Of a stretch of 64,000 nt of DNA, positions 51,497 to 59,886 are shown one piece after another; within the stretch, counting starts at the first letter, position 1; each line of letters opens with the position of its first letter. The DNA is from Cupriavidus numazuensis (GTDB lineage: Bacteria > Pseudomonadota > Gammaproteobacteria > Burkholderiales > Burkholderiaceae): NCBI RefSeq assembly GCF_905397435.1, contig NZ_CAJPVI010000034.1, positions 39,224 through 103,223 on the forward strand, given 5' to 3'. The translations under genes and the position numbers were made by a program. The notes under the pieces are model-generated. The model saw nothing but the letters and a program-made list of their open reading frames with translations. It was not told where the DNA came from and did not search any database.

Positions 51497-52777
51497 ATGG
51501 ATTTCCAGCTTCCCGCAGAACTCGTCGCCTATCTCGAAGAACTCGACCGCTTCATCGAAGCCGAGATCCGGCCGCTGCAGGCCGAGAACGACAACGAGCG
51601 GTTCTTCGACCATCGCCGCGAATGGGCACGCACCGATTTCGACAACCAGGGCCTGCCACGTCCCGAGTGGGAAGCGCTGCTGGCCGAAGCGCGCCGGCGT
51701 GCCGACCGCGCGGGGCACCTGCGCTTCGCGCTGCCGCCCGAGTATGGCGGCAAAGGCGGCGGCAACCTGTGGATGGCCGTGATCCGCGAACACCTTGCCG
51801 CCAAAGGGCTCGGCCTGCATAACGACTTGCAGAACGAGCATTCGATCGTCGGCAACAAGCCATTCGTGCTGGTCATGCGCGACTACGGCAGCGACGCGCA
51901 GAAGGCGTTCTTCATCCCGGGCATGCTCGATGAAACGGTCAAGCTCGCGTTCGGGCTGACCGAGCCCGAACACGGCTCCGACGCCACGCACATGGCGACG
52001 CGCGCCATTCCAGAGAAGCGCGATGGCAAGGAAGGCTGGCGCATCGATGGCGAAAAGATGTGGACCACTGGCATGCACACTGCCACGCATTGCGTAGTGT
52101 TCGCGCGCACCAGCGGCGAGGATGGCGATGCGCGCGGCATCACCGCGTTCCTCGTGCCGGCGGACACCGCGGGCGTGCGCGTGGAGGAGTACCTGTGGAC
52201 CTTCAACATGCCGACGGATCATCCGCGCGTGAGCTTCACCGGCGTGTGGGTGCCGGCCGACGCGGTGCTCGCCAAGACCGGTTCAGGGCTTTCGGTGGCC
52301 CAGCATTTCGTGCACGAAAACCGCATCCGGCAAGCGGCTGCGAGCCTTGGCGCAGCCGATTACTGCATTCGCGAAAGCGTGCGCTATGCGCGCGAGCGCA
52401 AGCCGTTTGGGCAGGAACTCGCGCGTAACCAGGGCATCCAGTTCCCGCTGGTCGAACTGGCCACGCGTGCGCAGATGCTGCGCGCTTTTATCCGCCAGAC
52501 CGCGTGGGAGATGGACCGCATCCCGAAGAAAGAAGTGGAGAAGCAGCTGTCAGACAAGGTGTCGATGTGCAACTACACCGCGAACCGCCTGTGCTGCGAA
52601 GCGGCCGACCTGGCCATGCAGGTGCACGGCGGCATTGGCTATTCGCGGCACAAGCCGTTCGAGCACATCTACCGCCACCATCGCCGCTACCGCATCACCG
52701 AAGGCTCGGACGAGATCCAGATGCGCAAGGTGGCGGCCTACCTGTTCGGCTATATCGGCCGCGAATCCAAAGCGTGA
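51497..52777 (+). CDS. acyl-CoA dehydrogenase, ACAD10/11 type
   Basis: 426 residues, longer than ordinary acyl-CoA dehydrogenases, as is usual for the ACAD10/11 type. Motifs: FGLTEPEHGSDATHMATRAI, VHGGIGYSRHKPFEHIYR and RITEGSDEIQMRKVA, where a Glu occupies the medium-chain catalytic position. Its placement directly after the kinase and DUF6285 genes, with no gap, implies that it acts on the product of 4-phospho-acyl-CoA elimination or processing in the hydroxy-acid route. The chemistry is inferred from animal ACAD10/11. Confidence 0.88.
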   Translation: MDFQLPAELVAYLEELDRFIEAEIRPLQAENDNERFFDHRREWARTDFDNQGLPRPEWEALLAEARRRADRAGHLRFALPPEYGGKGGGNLWMAVIREHLAAKGLGLHNDLQNEHSIVGNKPFVLVMRDYGSDAQKAFFIPGMLDETVKLAFGLTEPEHGSDATHMATRAIPEKRDGKEGWRIDGEKMWTTGMHTATHCVVFARTSGEDGDARGITAFLVPADTAGVRVEEYLWTFNMPTDHPRVSFTGVWVPADAVLAKTGSGLSVAQHFVHENRIRQAAASLGAADYCIRESVRYARERKPFGQELARNQGIQFPLVELATRAQMLRAFIRQTAWEMDRIPKKEVEKQLSDKVSMCNYTANRLCCEAADLAMQVHGGIGYSRHKPFEHIYRHHRRYRITEGSDEIQMRKVAAYLFGYIGRESKA

Positions 52778-52797
52778 ACCACGGGACGGAGACCTTG

Positions 52798-54375
52798 ATG
52801 AACGTGGACCATTTGGCCACACTGCCGCGCGCCGTGCAGCACCTGGCGCGCGTGCAGAAGACGCAGATCGCCTATGTGTTCGAAGGCAGGGAAACCACAT
52901 ACGGCGCATTCGGCATGCATACGGACCGCGTCGCCAATGGCCTGCTGGCAGCGGGACTGGCACCGGGTGACCGCATCGCGTACCTGGGCAAGAACTGCGA
53001 CCACTATTTCGAACTGCTGATCGGCGCGGCCAAGGCCGGTGTCGTGATGACGCCGGTCAGCTGGCGGCTCGCTGCGCCGGAAGTGGAGTACATCGCCGCC
53101 CATTGCGATGCGGCGCTGCTGTTCGTCGGCAGCGAATCGGTGGAACTCGCGCAGTCGATCGCATCACGGCTGCCCGCGCTGCGCGGCGTGGTGGCCATGG
53201 AAGCCACCGTGGCCGACTGGCCGGCATATCAGGACTGGCGCGATGGTCAGGCGGCCACGCCTCCCACGCACGTGAGCCGGCCTGACGATGTGGTACTGCA
53301 GCTCTACACCTCGGGCACCACGGGCCGCCCGAAGGGGGCGATGCTCACGCACCGCAACCTGACCGTCAGCGCGATCATCGCCGAGCGCGAGAACATCGCC
53401 TGGCTGCGCTGGGTGCCCGACGACGTCTCGCTGGTAGCCATGCCGGTCGCCCATATCGGCGGTACCGGCTGGGGCCTGCGCGGACTTCTGGCGGGCGCGA
53501 AGGGCATCGTGGTCCGCGACTTCGATCCGCGCCGCGTGCTCGACTTCATCGCCAATGACCGCATCAGCAAGCTGTTCCTGGTGCCGTCGGCAATCCAGAT
53601 CGTGCTGCGCGACCCGCGTGCGCGGCAGGTGAACTATTCGCGCCTGCGCTACCTGATCTATGGTTCCGCGCCGATGCCGGCCGACCTGCTGCGCGAAGGC
53701 ATGGAAGTGTTCGGCTGCGGCTTCGTGCAGACCTACGGCATGACCGAGACCACCGGCAGCGTGACCGGGCTGATGCCGGAGGACCACGCGAGCGGCAACA
53801 CCGCGCTGCTGCGCGCCGCCGGCCGGGCGCTGCCGTGGGCCGAAGTGGCCGTGGTCGATGCAGCGGGCACGCGCGTGCCGCCGCGCGAAGTCGGCGAGGT
53901 CATCGTGCGTTCCGTGCAGACCATGGCTGGCTACTGGAAGCAGCCGGAAGAGACCGCGCGCACGATCGATGCCGACGGCTGGCTGCGCACCGGCGATGCT
54001 GGCTACATGGATGCGGACGGCTACCTCTACATCCACGACCGCGTGAAGGACATGATCATCAGCGGGGGCGAGAACATCTACCCCGCGGAAGTCGAGAACG
54101 CGATCTATGGCCATCCGCATGTGGCCGAAGTCGCCGTGATCGGTGTTCCCGACGCGCGATGGGGCGAAGCAGTGAAGGCCATCGTCGTGCCGCACACCGG
54201 CACCACGCCCGATGCGCGGGACATCCTGCAGTGGGCGCGCGAGCGGCTGGCGGGATTCAAGCTGCCCAAGAGCATCGATTTCGTCGAAGCGCTGCCGCGC
54301 AATCCATCGGGCAAGGTCCTGCGGCGCGAATTGCGCGAACCGTACTGGCAAGGCTATACGCGCCGCGTCAACTGA
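52798..54375 (+). CDS. acyl-CoA synthetase (AMP-binding)
   Basis: 525 residues. Phosphate loop LQLYTSGTTGRPKGAMLTHR, GMTETTGSVTG, TGDAGYMDADGYLYIHDRVK, IISGGENIYPAEVENAI and the catalytic Lys in RNPSGKVLRRELRE are all intact. ATG 52798 follows GGAG. It belongs to the plus-strand operon, 20 bp after the acyl-CoA dehydrogenase, and probably activates the acid imported through the Bug receptor encoded next. Substrate unknown. Confidence 0.9.
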   Translation: MNVDHLATLPRAVQHLARVQKTQIAYVFEGRETTYGAFGMHTDRVANGLLAAGLAPGDRIAYLGKNCDHYFELLIGAAKAGVVMTPVSWRLAAPEVEYIAAHCDAALLFVGSESVELAQSIASRLPALRGVVAMEATVADWPAYQDWRDGQAATPPTHVSRPDDVVLQLYTSGTTGRPKGAMLTHRNLTVSAIIAERENIAWLRWVPDDVSLVAMPVAHIGGTGWGLRGLLAGAKGIVVRDFDPRRVLDFIANDRISKLFLVPSAIQIVLRDPRARQVNYSRLRYLIYGSAPMPADLLREGMEVFGCGFVQTYGMTETTGSVTGLMPEDHASGNTALLRAAGRALPWAEVAVVDAAGTRVPPREVGEVIVRSVQTMAGYWKQPEETARTIDADGWLRTGDAGYMDADGYLYIHDRVKDMIISGGENIYPAEVENAIYGHPHVAEVAVIGVPDARWGEAVKAIVVPHTGTTPDARDILQWARERLAGFKLPKSIDFVEALPRNPSGKVLRRELREPYWQGYTRRVN

Positions 54376-54404
54376 GGCCGGCGGACTAAACAGGATTTCC
54401 TTTC

Positions 54405-55406
54405 ATGACCCAGACTTTCCGACATCCGCGCCGCCAGTTCCTGAAGCTGGTCCCGGCGAGCCTGCTGCTGGCCGGCGCCGCGGTTGCGCTGCAGGCGCCG
54501 GCCGCACGCGCACAGACCTTCCCGGCCAAACCCGTCACGCTGATCGTGCCTTATCCGGCCGGCGGCGCCACCGATGTGCAGATGCGCTCGCTGGCGCTTG
54601 CGGCTTCGAAGCGGCTCGGCCAGCCGATCGTCATCGTCAACCAGCCCGGCGTGGGCGGCACGCTTGGGCCGGCCGCCATGGCGCGCACCGCCGCGCCGGA
54701 CGGCTACACGATTTCGGTCATCAATGCGGCGCTGTTCCGGCTGCCTCATATCCAGCGCGTTTCCTACAACGCGCTGACCGACTTCACGTTCATCATGGGG
54801 CTCAACAGCTATGTGTATGGCGTGTCGGTGGCCGCGGACTCGCGCTGGAAGCGTGTGGAAGACCTGATCGCCTATGCCCGCGCCAATCCAGGCAAGCTCA
54901 GCATCGCCTCGGTCGGCAATGGCACCTCGGGCCATATCGCCACGGAACGGCTCGCGAAGATGGCCGGCATCAAGGTCAACTTCGTGCCGTTCAAGGGCGG
55001 CGCAGACGCGCTGGTCGCGCTGATCGGCGGCCATGTCGACGCGATGATCGAAGCGGGCTGGGGGGCCATGGCCGAAAGCGGCAAGGTGCGGTTGCTCGCC
55101 GTTGCGCTGAATGAGCGTCTGAAGCGCTGGCCGCAGGTGCCGACGCTCAGGGAGCTGGGCTACGACATCGCCATCCAGTCCGAGGTCGGGCTGGCCGGCC
55201 CGAAGGGCATGCCGCCTGCAGTCGTGCAGGCTTTGCATGACGCGTTCAAGGCATCGCTGTCCGACCCTGGCTACCAGCAGGCGTTGCAGGCGGAATCGAT
55301 GCCGAACATCTACCTGAGCACCGCCGAGTACCGCCAGTACGCGCAAACGCAGTTTGCCAGCGACAAGCGCTTTGTCGAGGAGCTCGGCATCCGGCTCGCA
55401 GACTGA
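54405..55406 (+). CDS. Bug/TTT periplasmic substrate-binding protein
   Basis: 333 residues. The signal peptide has a twin-arginine-like motif, RRQFLKLVPASLLL, and a cleavage site after ARAQT. The mature part has FPAKPVTLIVPYPAGGATD, AAPDGYTISV and VPFKGGADALVALIGGHVD. It is the last gene of the operon (29 bp after the ligase) and is followed by a terminator. TctAB partners are not in the window. Confidence 0.9.
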   Translation: MTQTFRHPRRQFLKLVPASLLLAGAAVALQAPAARAQTFPAKPVTLIVPYPAGGATDVQMRSLALAASKRLGQPIVIVNQPGVGGTLGPAAMARTAAPDGYTISVINAALFRLPHIQRVSYNALTDFTFIMGLNSYVYGVSVAADSRWKRVEDLIAYARANPGKLSIASVGNGTSGHIATERLAKMAGIKVNFVPFKGGADALVALIGGHVDAMIEAGWGAMAESGKVRLLAVALNERLKRWPQVPTLRELGYDIAIQSEVGLAGPKGMPPAVVQALHDAFKASLSDPGYQQALQAESMPNIYLSTAEYRQYAQTQFASDKRFVEELGIRLAD

Positions 55407-55430
55407 CGGCCGGCGCTACTGCATCCGCCA

Positions 55431-55476
55431 AAAACACAACGGCGGGGAAATCCGATTGGACTTCCCCGCCGTTGCG
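55431..55476. terminator. bidirectional terminator between convergent genes
   Basis: Inverted repeat AACGGCGGGGAA ... TTCCCCGCCGTT at 55438-55473 between the Bug gene (plus) and the thiolase gene (minus). A-rich and T-rich flanks on the two sides make it usable in both directions. Confidence 0.7.
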
Positions 55477-55503
55477 CCTTCTTCCCTTTAAACCCGGATT
55501 GCC

Positions 55504-56676
55504 TTACAGCGTGGCGGCCGTCCCCAGGATCGCCGTTGCCTGGCTCGACAGCGTGCCGCCGTTGCCGTGGACCACGGCGACTTCCGCGTCCTTGACCTGG
55601 CGGTCACCGCATTCGCCGCGTAGCTGGCGTACGGCTTCAATCGTGATGAACATACCGTACATGCCCGGATGCACGCAGGACAGACCGCCACCGTTGGTGT
55701 TCACCGGCAGGCGGCCGCCCGGCGCGATGCCGCCGCCGCTGACGAAATGCCCGCCTTCGCCCTTCGGGCAAAAGCCGAGGTCTTCGAGGAACAGCAGCGT
55801 GTTGATCGTGAACGCATCGTACAGTTCGGCCACGTCGACATCCGACGGCTTGAGGCCAGCCATCGCGAATGCACGCTCGCCGGATTCCTTCGCAGCCGTG
55901 ACGGTGACGTCGGGCATGCACGAGATCTGGCGGTGCCACGTCGCGGTAGCGTTGCCGAGCACGTAGACCGGCGGCTTGGCCAGGTCCTTGGCGCGGTCGG
56001 CGCGGACCATCACGTAGGCGCCGGCGCCGTCGGTCACGAGGCAGCAGTCGCGCACGGACAGCGGGTCCGACACCATGCGCGCGTTGAGCACGTCGTCGAT
56101 GGAAAGCGGATCGCGCATCTGCGCTTCCGGATTGAGTTGCGCCCATTTGCGCGCGGCGACGGCCACTTCGGCCAGGTGCTCGCGCGTGGTGCCGTATTGA
56201 TGCATGTGGCGTGCGGCGGCCAGTGCATAGGACGTGATCGGGCTCAGCGGCTGGTACGGATTCTCGTACGGCTGCGGATCGAGCATCGCGCGCACCTTGC
56301 CGATGCCGGCACGGCCCACGGTGGAAGTGCGCTGGTTGCTGCCGTAGCAGACCAGCACCGCATCGCACTGGCCGGCTTCCAGCGCCATCATGGCTGGCAG
56401 CATGTGCGAGACGAAGCTCGAACCGCCGATCATGGTGCTGTCGATGAACTTCGGCTTGATGCCGAGGTATTCGGCCACCGGCATCACCCACATGGAGGCG
56501 CCGACGCTGGCGGTGGCAATGCCGTCGATGTCGCGCATCGACATGCCCGCATCCTTCACGGCGGCCTTGGCGGCCTCCACCAGGATTTCCATTTCAGTCT
56601 TGCCATGGGCTTCGCCCAGGCCTGCCTGGCCCACGCCGACGATGGCGACGCTGCCGCGCAAAGAAGACAGACTCAT
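55504..56676 (-). CDS. SCP2/Ltp-type thiolase-like protein without the nucleophilic cysteine
   Basis: 390 residues. The thiolase fold is recognisable from VAIVGVGQAGLGEAHGKTEM, DVAELYDAFTINTLLFLEDL (a hallmark of SCP2-type thiolases) and GGGLSCVHPGMYG. The position of the N-terminal catalytic Cys reads GGSSFV (residues 84-89), with Ser instead of Cys. This pattern is shared with Ltp-type retro-aldolases, which pair with DUF35 proteins; such a gene lies 5 bp upstream. Retro-aldolase or condensing activity on an acyl-CoA is therefore at least as likely as thiolysis. Confidence 0.85.
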   Translation of the reverse strand: MSLSSLRGSVAIVGVGQAGLGEAHGKTEMEILVEAAKAAVKDAGMSMRDIDGIATASVGASMWVMPVAEYLGIKPKFIDSTMIGGSSFVSHMLPAMMALEAGQCDAVLVCYGSNQRTSTVGRAGIGKVRAMLDPQPYENPYQPLSPITSYALAAARHMHQYGTTREHLAEVAVAARKWAQLNPEAQMRDPLSIDDVLNARMVSDPLSVRDCCLVTDGAGAYVMVRADRAKDLAKPPVYVLGNATATWHRQISCMPDVTVTAAKESGERAFAMAGLKPSDVDVAELYDAFTINTLLFLEDLGFCPKGEGGHFVSGGGIAPGGRLPVNTNGGGLSCVHPGMYGMFITIEAVRQLRGECGDRQVKDAEVAVVHGNGGTLSSQATAILGTAATL

Positions 56677-56681
56677 TTTGC

Positions 56682-57077
56682 TTAGCCCTCCACCGGATCG
56701 AACACGACGAGAGCGGGCTCGCCATCTGCCTTGCCAGGCGCCACGCGCGCCTTGACGCGCATGCCGATGCGCACGGACGTCGGCGCAATGCCTTCGACCC
56801 GGCTCATCATGCGCACGCCTTCATCCAGGTCGACCAGCACGATGTTGTAGTCGCCGCCGGCCTCGGCCTTGCGACGGATCACGCTGGTGGAGTAGACCGT
56901 GCCTGTGCCCTTCGGCTCGGTCCAGTCGAGCGCGTCACCGCCGCAATGCGGGCAGATGTTGCGCGGGAAAAAAACGTGCTTCTTGCAGTCCTGGCAGTGC
57001 TGGATGCGGAATTGGCCAGCGGCGAGCATGTCCGCATAGACCTTGTCCGGACCCGCTGCCGATCCTTCTTGGGGCAT
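56682..57077 (-). CDS. DUF35 zinc-ribbon/OB-fold acyl-CoA-associated protein
   Basis: 131 residues. Four cysteines, Cys28/Cys31 and Cys42/Cys45 (HCQDCKK ... ICPHCGG), form a rubredoxin-like zinc ribbon, followed by an OB-fold that binds CoA or acyl-CoA. Proteins of this type serve as obligate partners of SCP2-like thiolases and aldolases. The stop is 5 bp from the thiolase start, so the two are expected to form one complex. The start at 57077 has the ribosome-binding site GGAGACACC upstream. Confidence 0.88.
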   Translation of the reverse strand: MPQEGSAAGPDKVYADMLAAGQFRIQHCQDCKKHVFFPRNICPHCGGDALDWTEPKGTGTVYSTSVIRRKAEAGGDYNIVLVDLDEGVRMMSRVEGIAPTSVRIGMRVKARVAPGKADGEPALVVFDPVEG

Positions 57078-57223
57078 GGTGTCTCCTTCACATATGATGC
57101 CGCCACGGGGCTTCCATGGCACAGCTGCCAGATTGCCGCACTATGCGCAGTGCAGCAATTCGCATCTGCCAAAGGCAGGATTCCCGAATGCGGAAAGCCC
57201 GCCTTGCCCAGGCGTGCCGACGC

Positions 57224-58786
57224 TCAGATCACCAGTTCGATCAGGAACGGTCCCTTGCGCTGGTTGGCCATGCGGAACAGCTCGGCAAACGTCTCCATGT
57301 CGTGCGCCCGCGCGCCTTCCACACCCATGCCGTTGGCCATCTGCACCCAGTTCAGGTCGGGGTTGCCGATGTCGAGCATGTCGAGCGCGGTCTTGCCCGG
57401 ATTGGCGCCCACACCGGCCAGCTCGCCGAGCAGGATCGCGTACTTGCGGTTCGCCAGCAGCACCACCGTGACGTCGAGCTGCTCGCGCGCCATGGTCCAC
57501 AGCGACTGCAGCGTGTACATGCCCGAGCCATCGGCCTGCAACGCAACCACGCGGCGATCCGGTGCGGCCACCGCGGCGCCGGTGGCCAGCGGCAGGCCGG
57601 CGCCGATCGCACCGCCCGTGAGTTGCAGCCAGTCATGTGGCGCGGCGTTCACGGTGCCCGGATAGAACGCGCGCCCGAAACTGACACTCTCTTCCACCAC
57701 GATGGCGTTCTCGGGCAGCAGCGCGGTCAGCGTCCTGGCCACGGCTTCCGACGTGACAGCGCCGCGTGCGATGTCGGACGGCGCCACGGCGGCGGATTCA
57801 GGCAGCACCGCGTTACGCGCGCCCACTTCATCGGCAAGGCGAGCCAGCGCATCCGCGAGGTCTTCTTCTTCCCGTGCCAGTACGTGCACGACCGCATCTT
57901 CCGGATAAGGCCGCGGCGACTTGCCCGGATAGGCGAAGAACGTCACCGGCGCCTGCGCACCGACGAGAATCACATGGCGGATGCCGGCGAGCCGGTCACG
58001 CGCCACATCGCCTGAGTACGGGATACGGTCGACTGCCAGGCGCCCTCTCCCGCGCGACACGCGTGCGTTCGACATCGGCGTGATCAGCCTTGCCTGCGTG
58101 GCCGCCGCAATGCGGTGTGCATCAGCCAGCGGCGCTTCGCGCAGTGCGCTACCGGCCACTACGATCAGCGTGGGCTGTCCGGAGCGCAGCACGCGCGCGG
58201 CGTTCTGCACGGCGTCAGGAGCCACCTTTGGCACGGCCAGCGGCGGCAGCGGCGCCGCCACTTCGCCGCCAGCGTCCCAGCACACGTCGGACGGCAGGAT
58301 CAGGCTGGCGACACCACCGGGCGCAGTGCGCGCGGCCTGCACCGCTGCGGCCGCGTCCGCGCCGACCGATGCCGCGCGCGTCGCCGTGCGCGTCCACACC
58401 GAAACCGGGCGGGCCCAGCCTTCGGTATCGGCGGTGAGCGGCGCATCGAGCGGACGATGGTAGGTGGCCTGGTCGCCGATGATATTGACCACCGGCGTCT
58501 GCGCGCGGCGCGCGTTGTGCAGGTTGGCGAGGCCATTGGCCAGCCCCGGGCCGCAGTGCAGCAGCGTGGCGGCCGGCTTGTCCGCCATGCGCGCATAGCC
58601 GTCGGCAGCCCCGGTCACCACGCCTTCGAACAGTCCCAGCACGCAGCGCATGCCGGGAATGCGATCGAGCGCCGCGACGAAGTGCATCTCGCTTGTGCCC
58701 GGGTTGGCAAAGCAGGTATCCACGCCGCTGGCCAGCAGGGTCTTGACCAGGCTTTCGGCACCGTTCATCGCTTGGGAGGTTTCCAT
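57224..58786 (-). CDS. ThDP-dependent enzyme of the acetolactate synthase family
   Basis: 520 residues with the three ThDP domains. Glu54 in LFEGVVTGAADGYARM is the cofactor-activating Glu; the ThDP-metal motif is ADGSGMYTLQSLW ... ANRKYAILLGELAG near residue 430, and a typical TPP-binding end follows. It resembles the large subunit-like enzymes annotated as acetolactate synthase but has no small subunit here, so decarboxylase or carboligase activity on another 2-oxo acid is more likely. The GntR gene lies 16 bp upstream on the same strand. Confidence 0.85.
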   Translation of the reverse strand: METSQAMNGAESLVKTLLASGVDTCFANPGTSEMHFVAALDRIPGMRCVLGLFEGVVTGAADGYARMADKPAATLLHCGPGLANGLANLHNARRAQTPVVNIIGDQATYHRPLDAPLTADTEGWARPVSVWTRTATRAASVGADAAAAVQAARTAPGGVASLILPSDVCWDAGGEVAAPLPPLAVPKVAPDAVQNAARVLRSGQPTLIVVAGSALREAPLADAHRIAAATQARLITPMSNARVSRGRGRLAVDRIPYSGDVARDRLAGIRHVILVGAQAPVTFFAYPGKSPRPYPEDAVVHVLAREEEDLADALARLADEVGARNAVLPESAAVAPSDIARGAVTSEAVARTLTALLPENAIVVEESVSFGRAFYPGTVNAAPHDWLQLTGGAIGAGLPLATGAAVAAPDRRVVALQADGSGMYTLQSLWTMAREQLDVTVVLLANRKYAILLGELAGVGANPGKTALDMLDIGNPDLNWVQMANGMGVEGARAHDMETFAELFRMANQRKGPFLIELVI

Positions 58787-58802
58787 GGGTCGTTTTCGTG
58801 AT

Positions 58803-59582
58803 TCAGGACGGGTTGGCATCAGACTGCGGGCCGGAGGAGGCCAGCAGATCAAAATCGAGACAGACGAATTCCGTTGGGAATTCGATGCGGGCGTAGTAGA
58901 CGATCACATCGTCGACGCAGGCGTAGCGGCGCAGTTCGGCCACTGGCGCGCCCACGGCAAGATCGAGCCCGACGGCGGACTCCGCCCCGGCCGCGACGAT
59001 GGTCAGGCGCTGGCGCGCCGCGCTGACCTGCAGGCCGGGAAAGCGGTCGAGTACCTGCACCGAAGCGCCATGCCTGAAAGCATCGGGCTCGCGTGCGAAG
59101 ACATCGGCTTCGATGTACACCTCACACATCGCGAACGGGCGCCCGTCCGCGCGATGCAGTCGCCGCAAAAAGTGATATTCGGCGGCTCGCTGCGCGCTGC
59201 ACGGCAGGCCGAGGTCGACAGGCAACGCCACGTTGCGGCGGGATTCGACCAAGGCTTCCGTATCGATGGCATCGCCGACTGCGACAGCCTCGTCCCAGCT
59301 CGTGGATAGCGACACGCGCCGCTGCGGGCGGCTACCCGCCTTGACGAACGTTCCACGGCCGCGCGAGCGCTCCAGCATGCCCTCCTCGTCGAGCATCGAC
59401 AGCGCCTGGTGCATGGTCATTCGCGCCACGCCGTACTGGCGGCACAGCGCGTCGAGCGACGGGATCTGCGCACCGGGCGCCCAGGCGCCGCTTTCGATCT
59501 GCCGACGGAATATGGTCGCCAGCTGCAGATAGACGGGCTGGCGGCTGCGGGAAAGAAGTTCGGTGGAAGGATGTTCCGGCAT
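58803..59582 (-). CDS. GntR family regulator with UTRA domain
   Basis: 259 residues: winged helix (IPSLDALCRQYGVARMTMHQ, RSRGRGTFVK) and a UTRA ligand domain. It starts the minus-strand run, 16 bp before the ThDP enzyme gene, and so probably autoregulates that operon. An inverted repeat at 59673-59693, about 90 bp upstream of its start, is a candidate operator. The effector is unknown. Confidence 0.88.
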   Translation of the reverse strand: MPEHPSTELLSRSRQPVYLQLATIFRRQIESGAWAPGAQIPSLDALCRQYGVARMTMHQALSMLDEEGMLERSRGRGTFVKAGSRPQRRVSLSTSWDEAVAVGDAIDTEALVESRRNVALPVDLGLPCSAQRAAEYHFLRRLHRADGRPFAMCEVYIEADVFAREPDAFRHGASVQVLDRFPGLQVSAARQRLTIVAAGAESAVGLDLAVGAPVAELRRYACVDDVIVYYARIEFPTEFVCLDFDLLASSGPQSDANPS

Positions 59583-59886
59583 GGGGAGTCAGGCTGATTC
59601 GCCTCTGCTGCAAAGGCTGCCCACGACACATTCATACGCAGGGCGGCATGCCGAAACTTTATAAAGGTATATAAACCTAGACTACTAGGGTTTACCACCC
59701 CACCAGTCCCTTGGTTCCCACAAATTGCTGCAATGGATTAAGGGAAATGTGATGCTTTCAAAGGCATTCGAGCGCCGACTAACACCTTGTTCTTGATGCG
59801 TCAACTCGCACATTCGCGCTATGTAATCATCTGTAATGTACTGAGATAATCGCACTGCCAAAAACGGTTGCCAGTCTGGGAACCGC
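59583..59886. other. divergent intergenic region with candidate operator
   Basis: Lower GC than its surroundings. The inverted repeat AAACCTAG-acta-CTAGGGTTT (59673-59693, one bulged base) and an adjacent TTTATAAAGGTATATAAA stretch suggest a promoter/operator for the minus-strand GntR gene. No gene is supported here. Confidence 0.45.
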
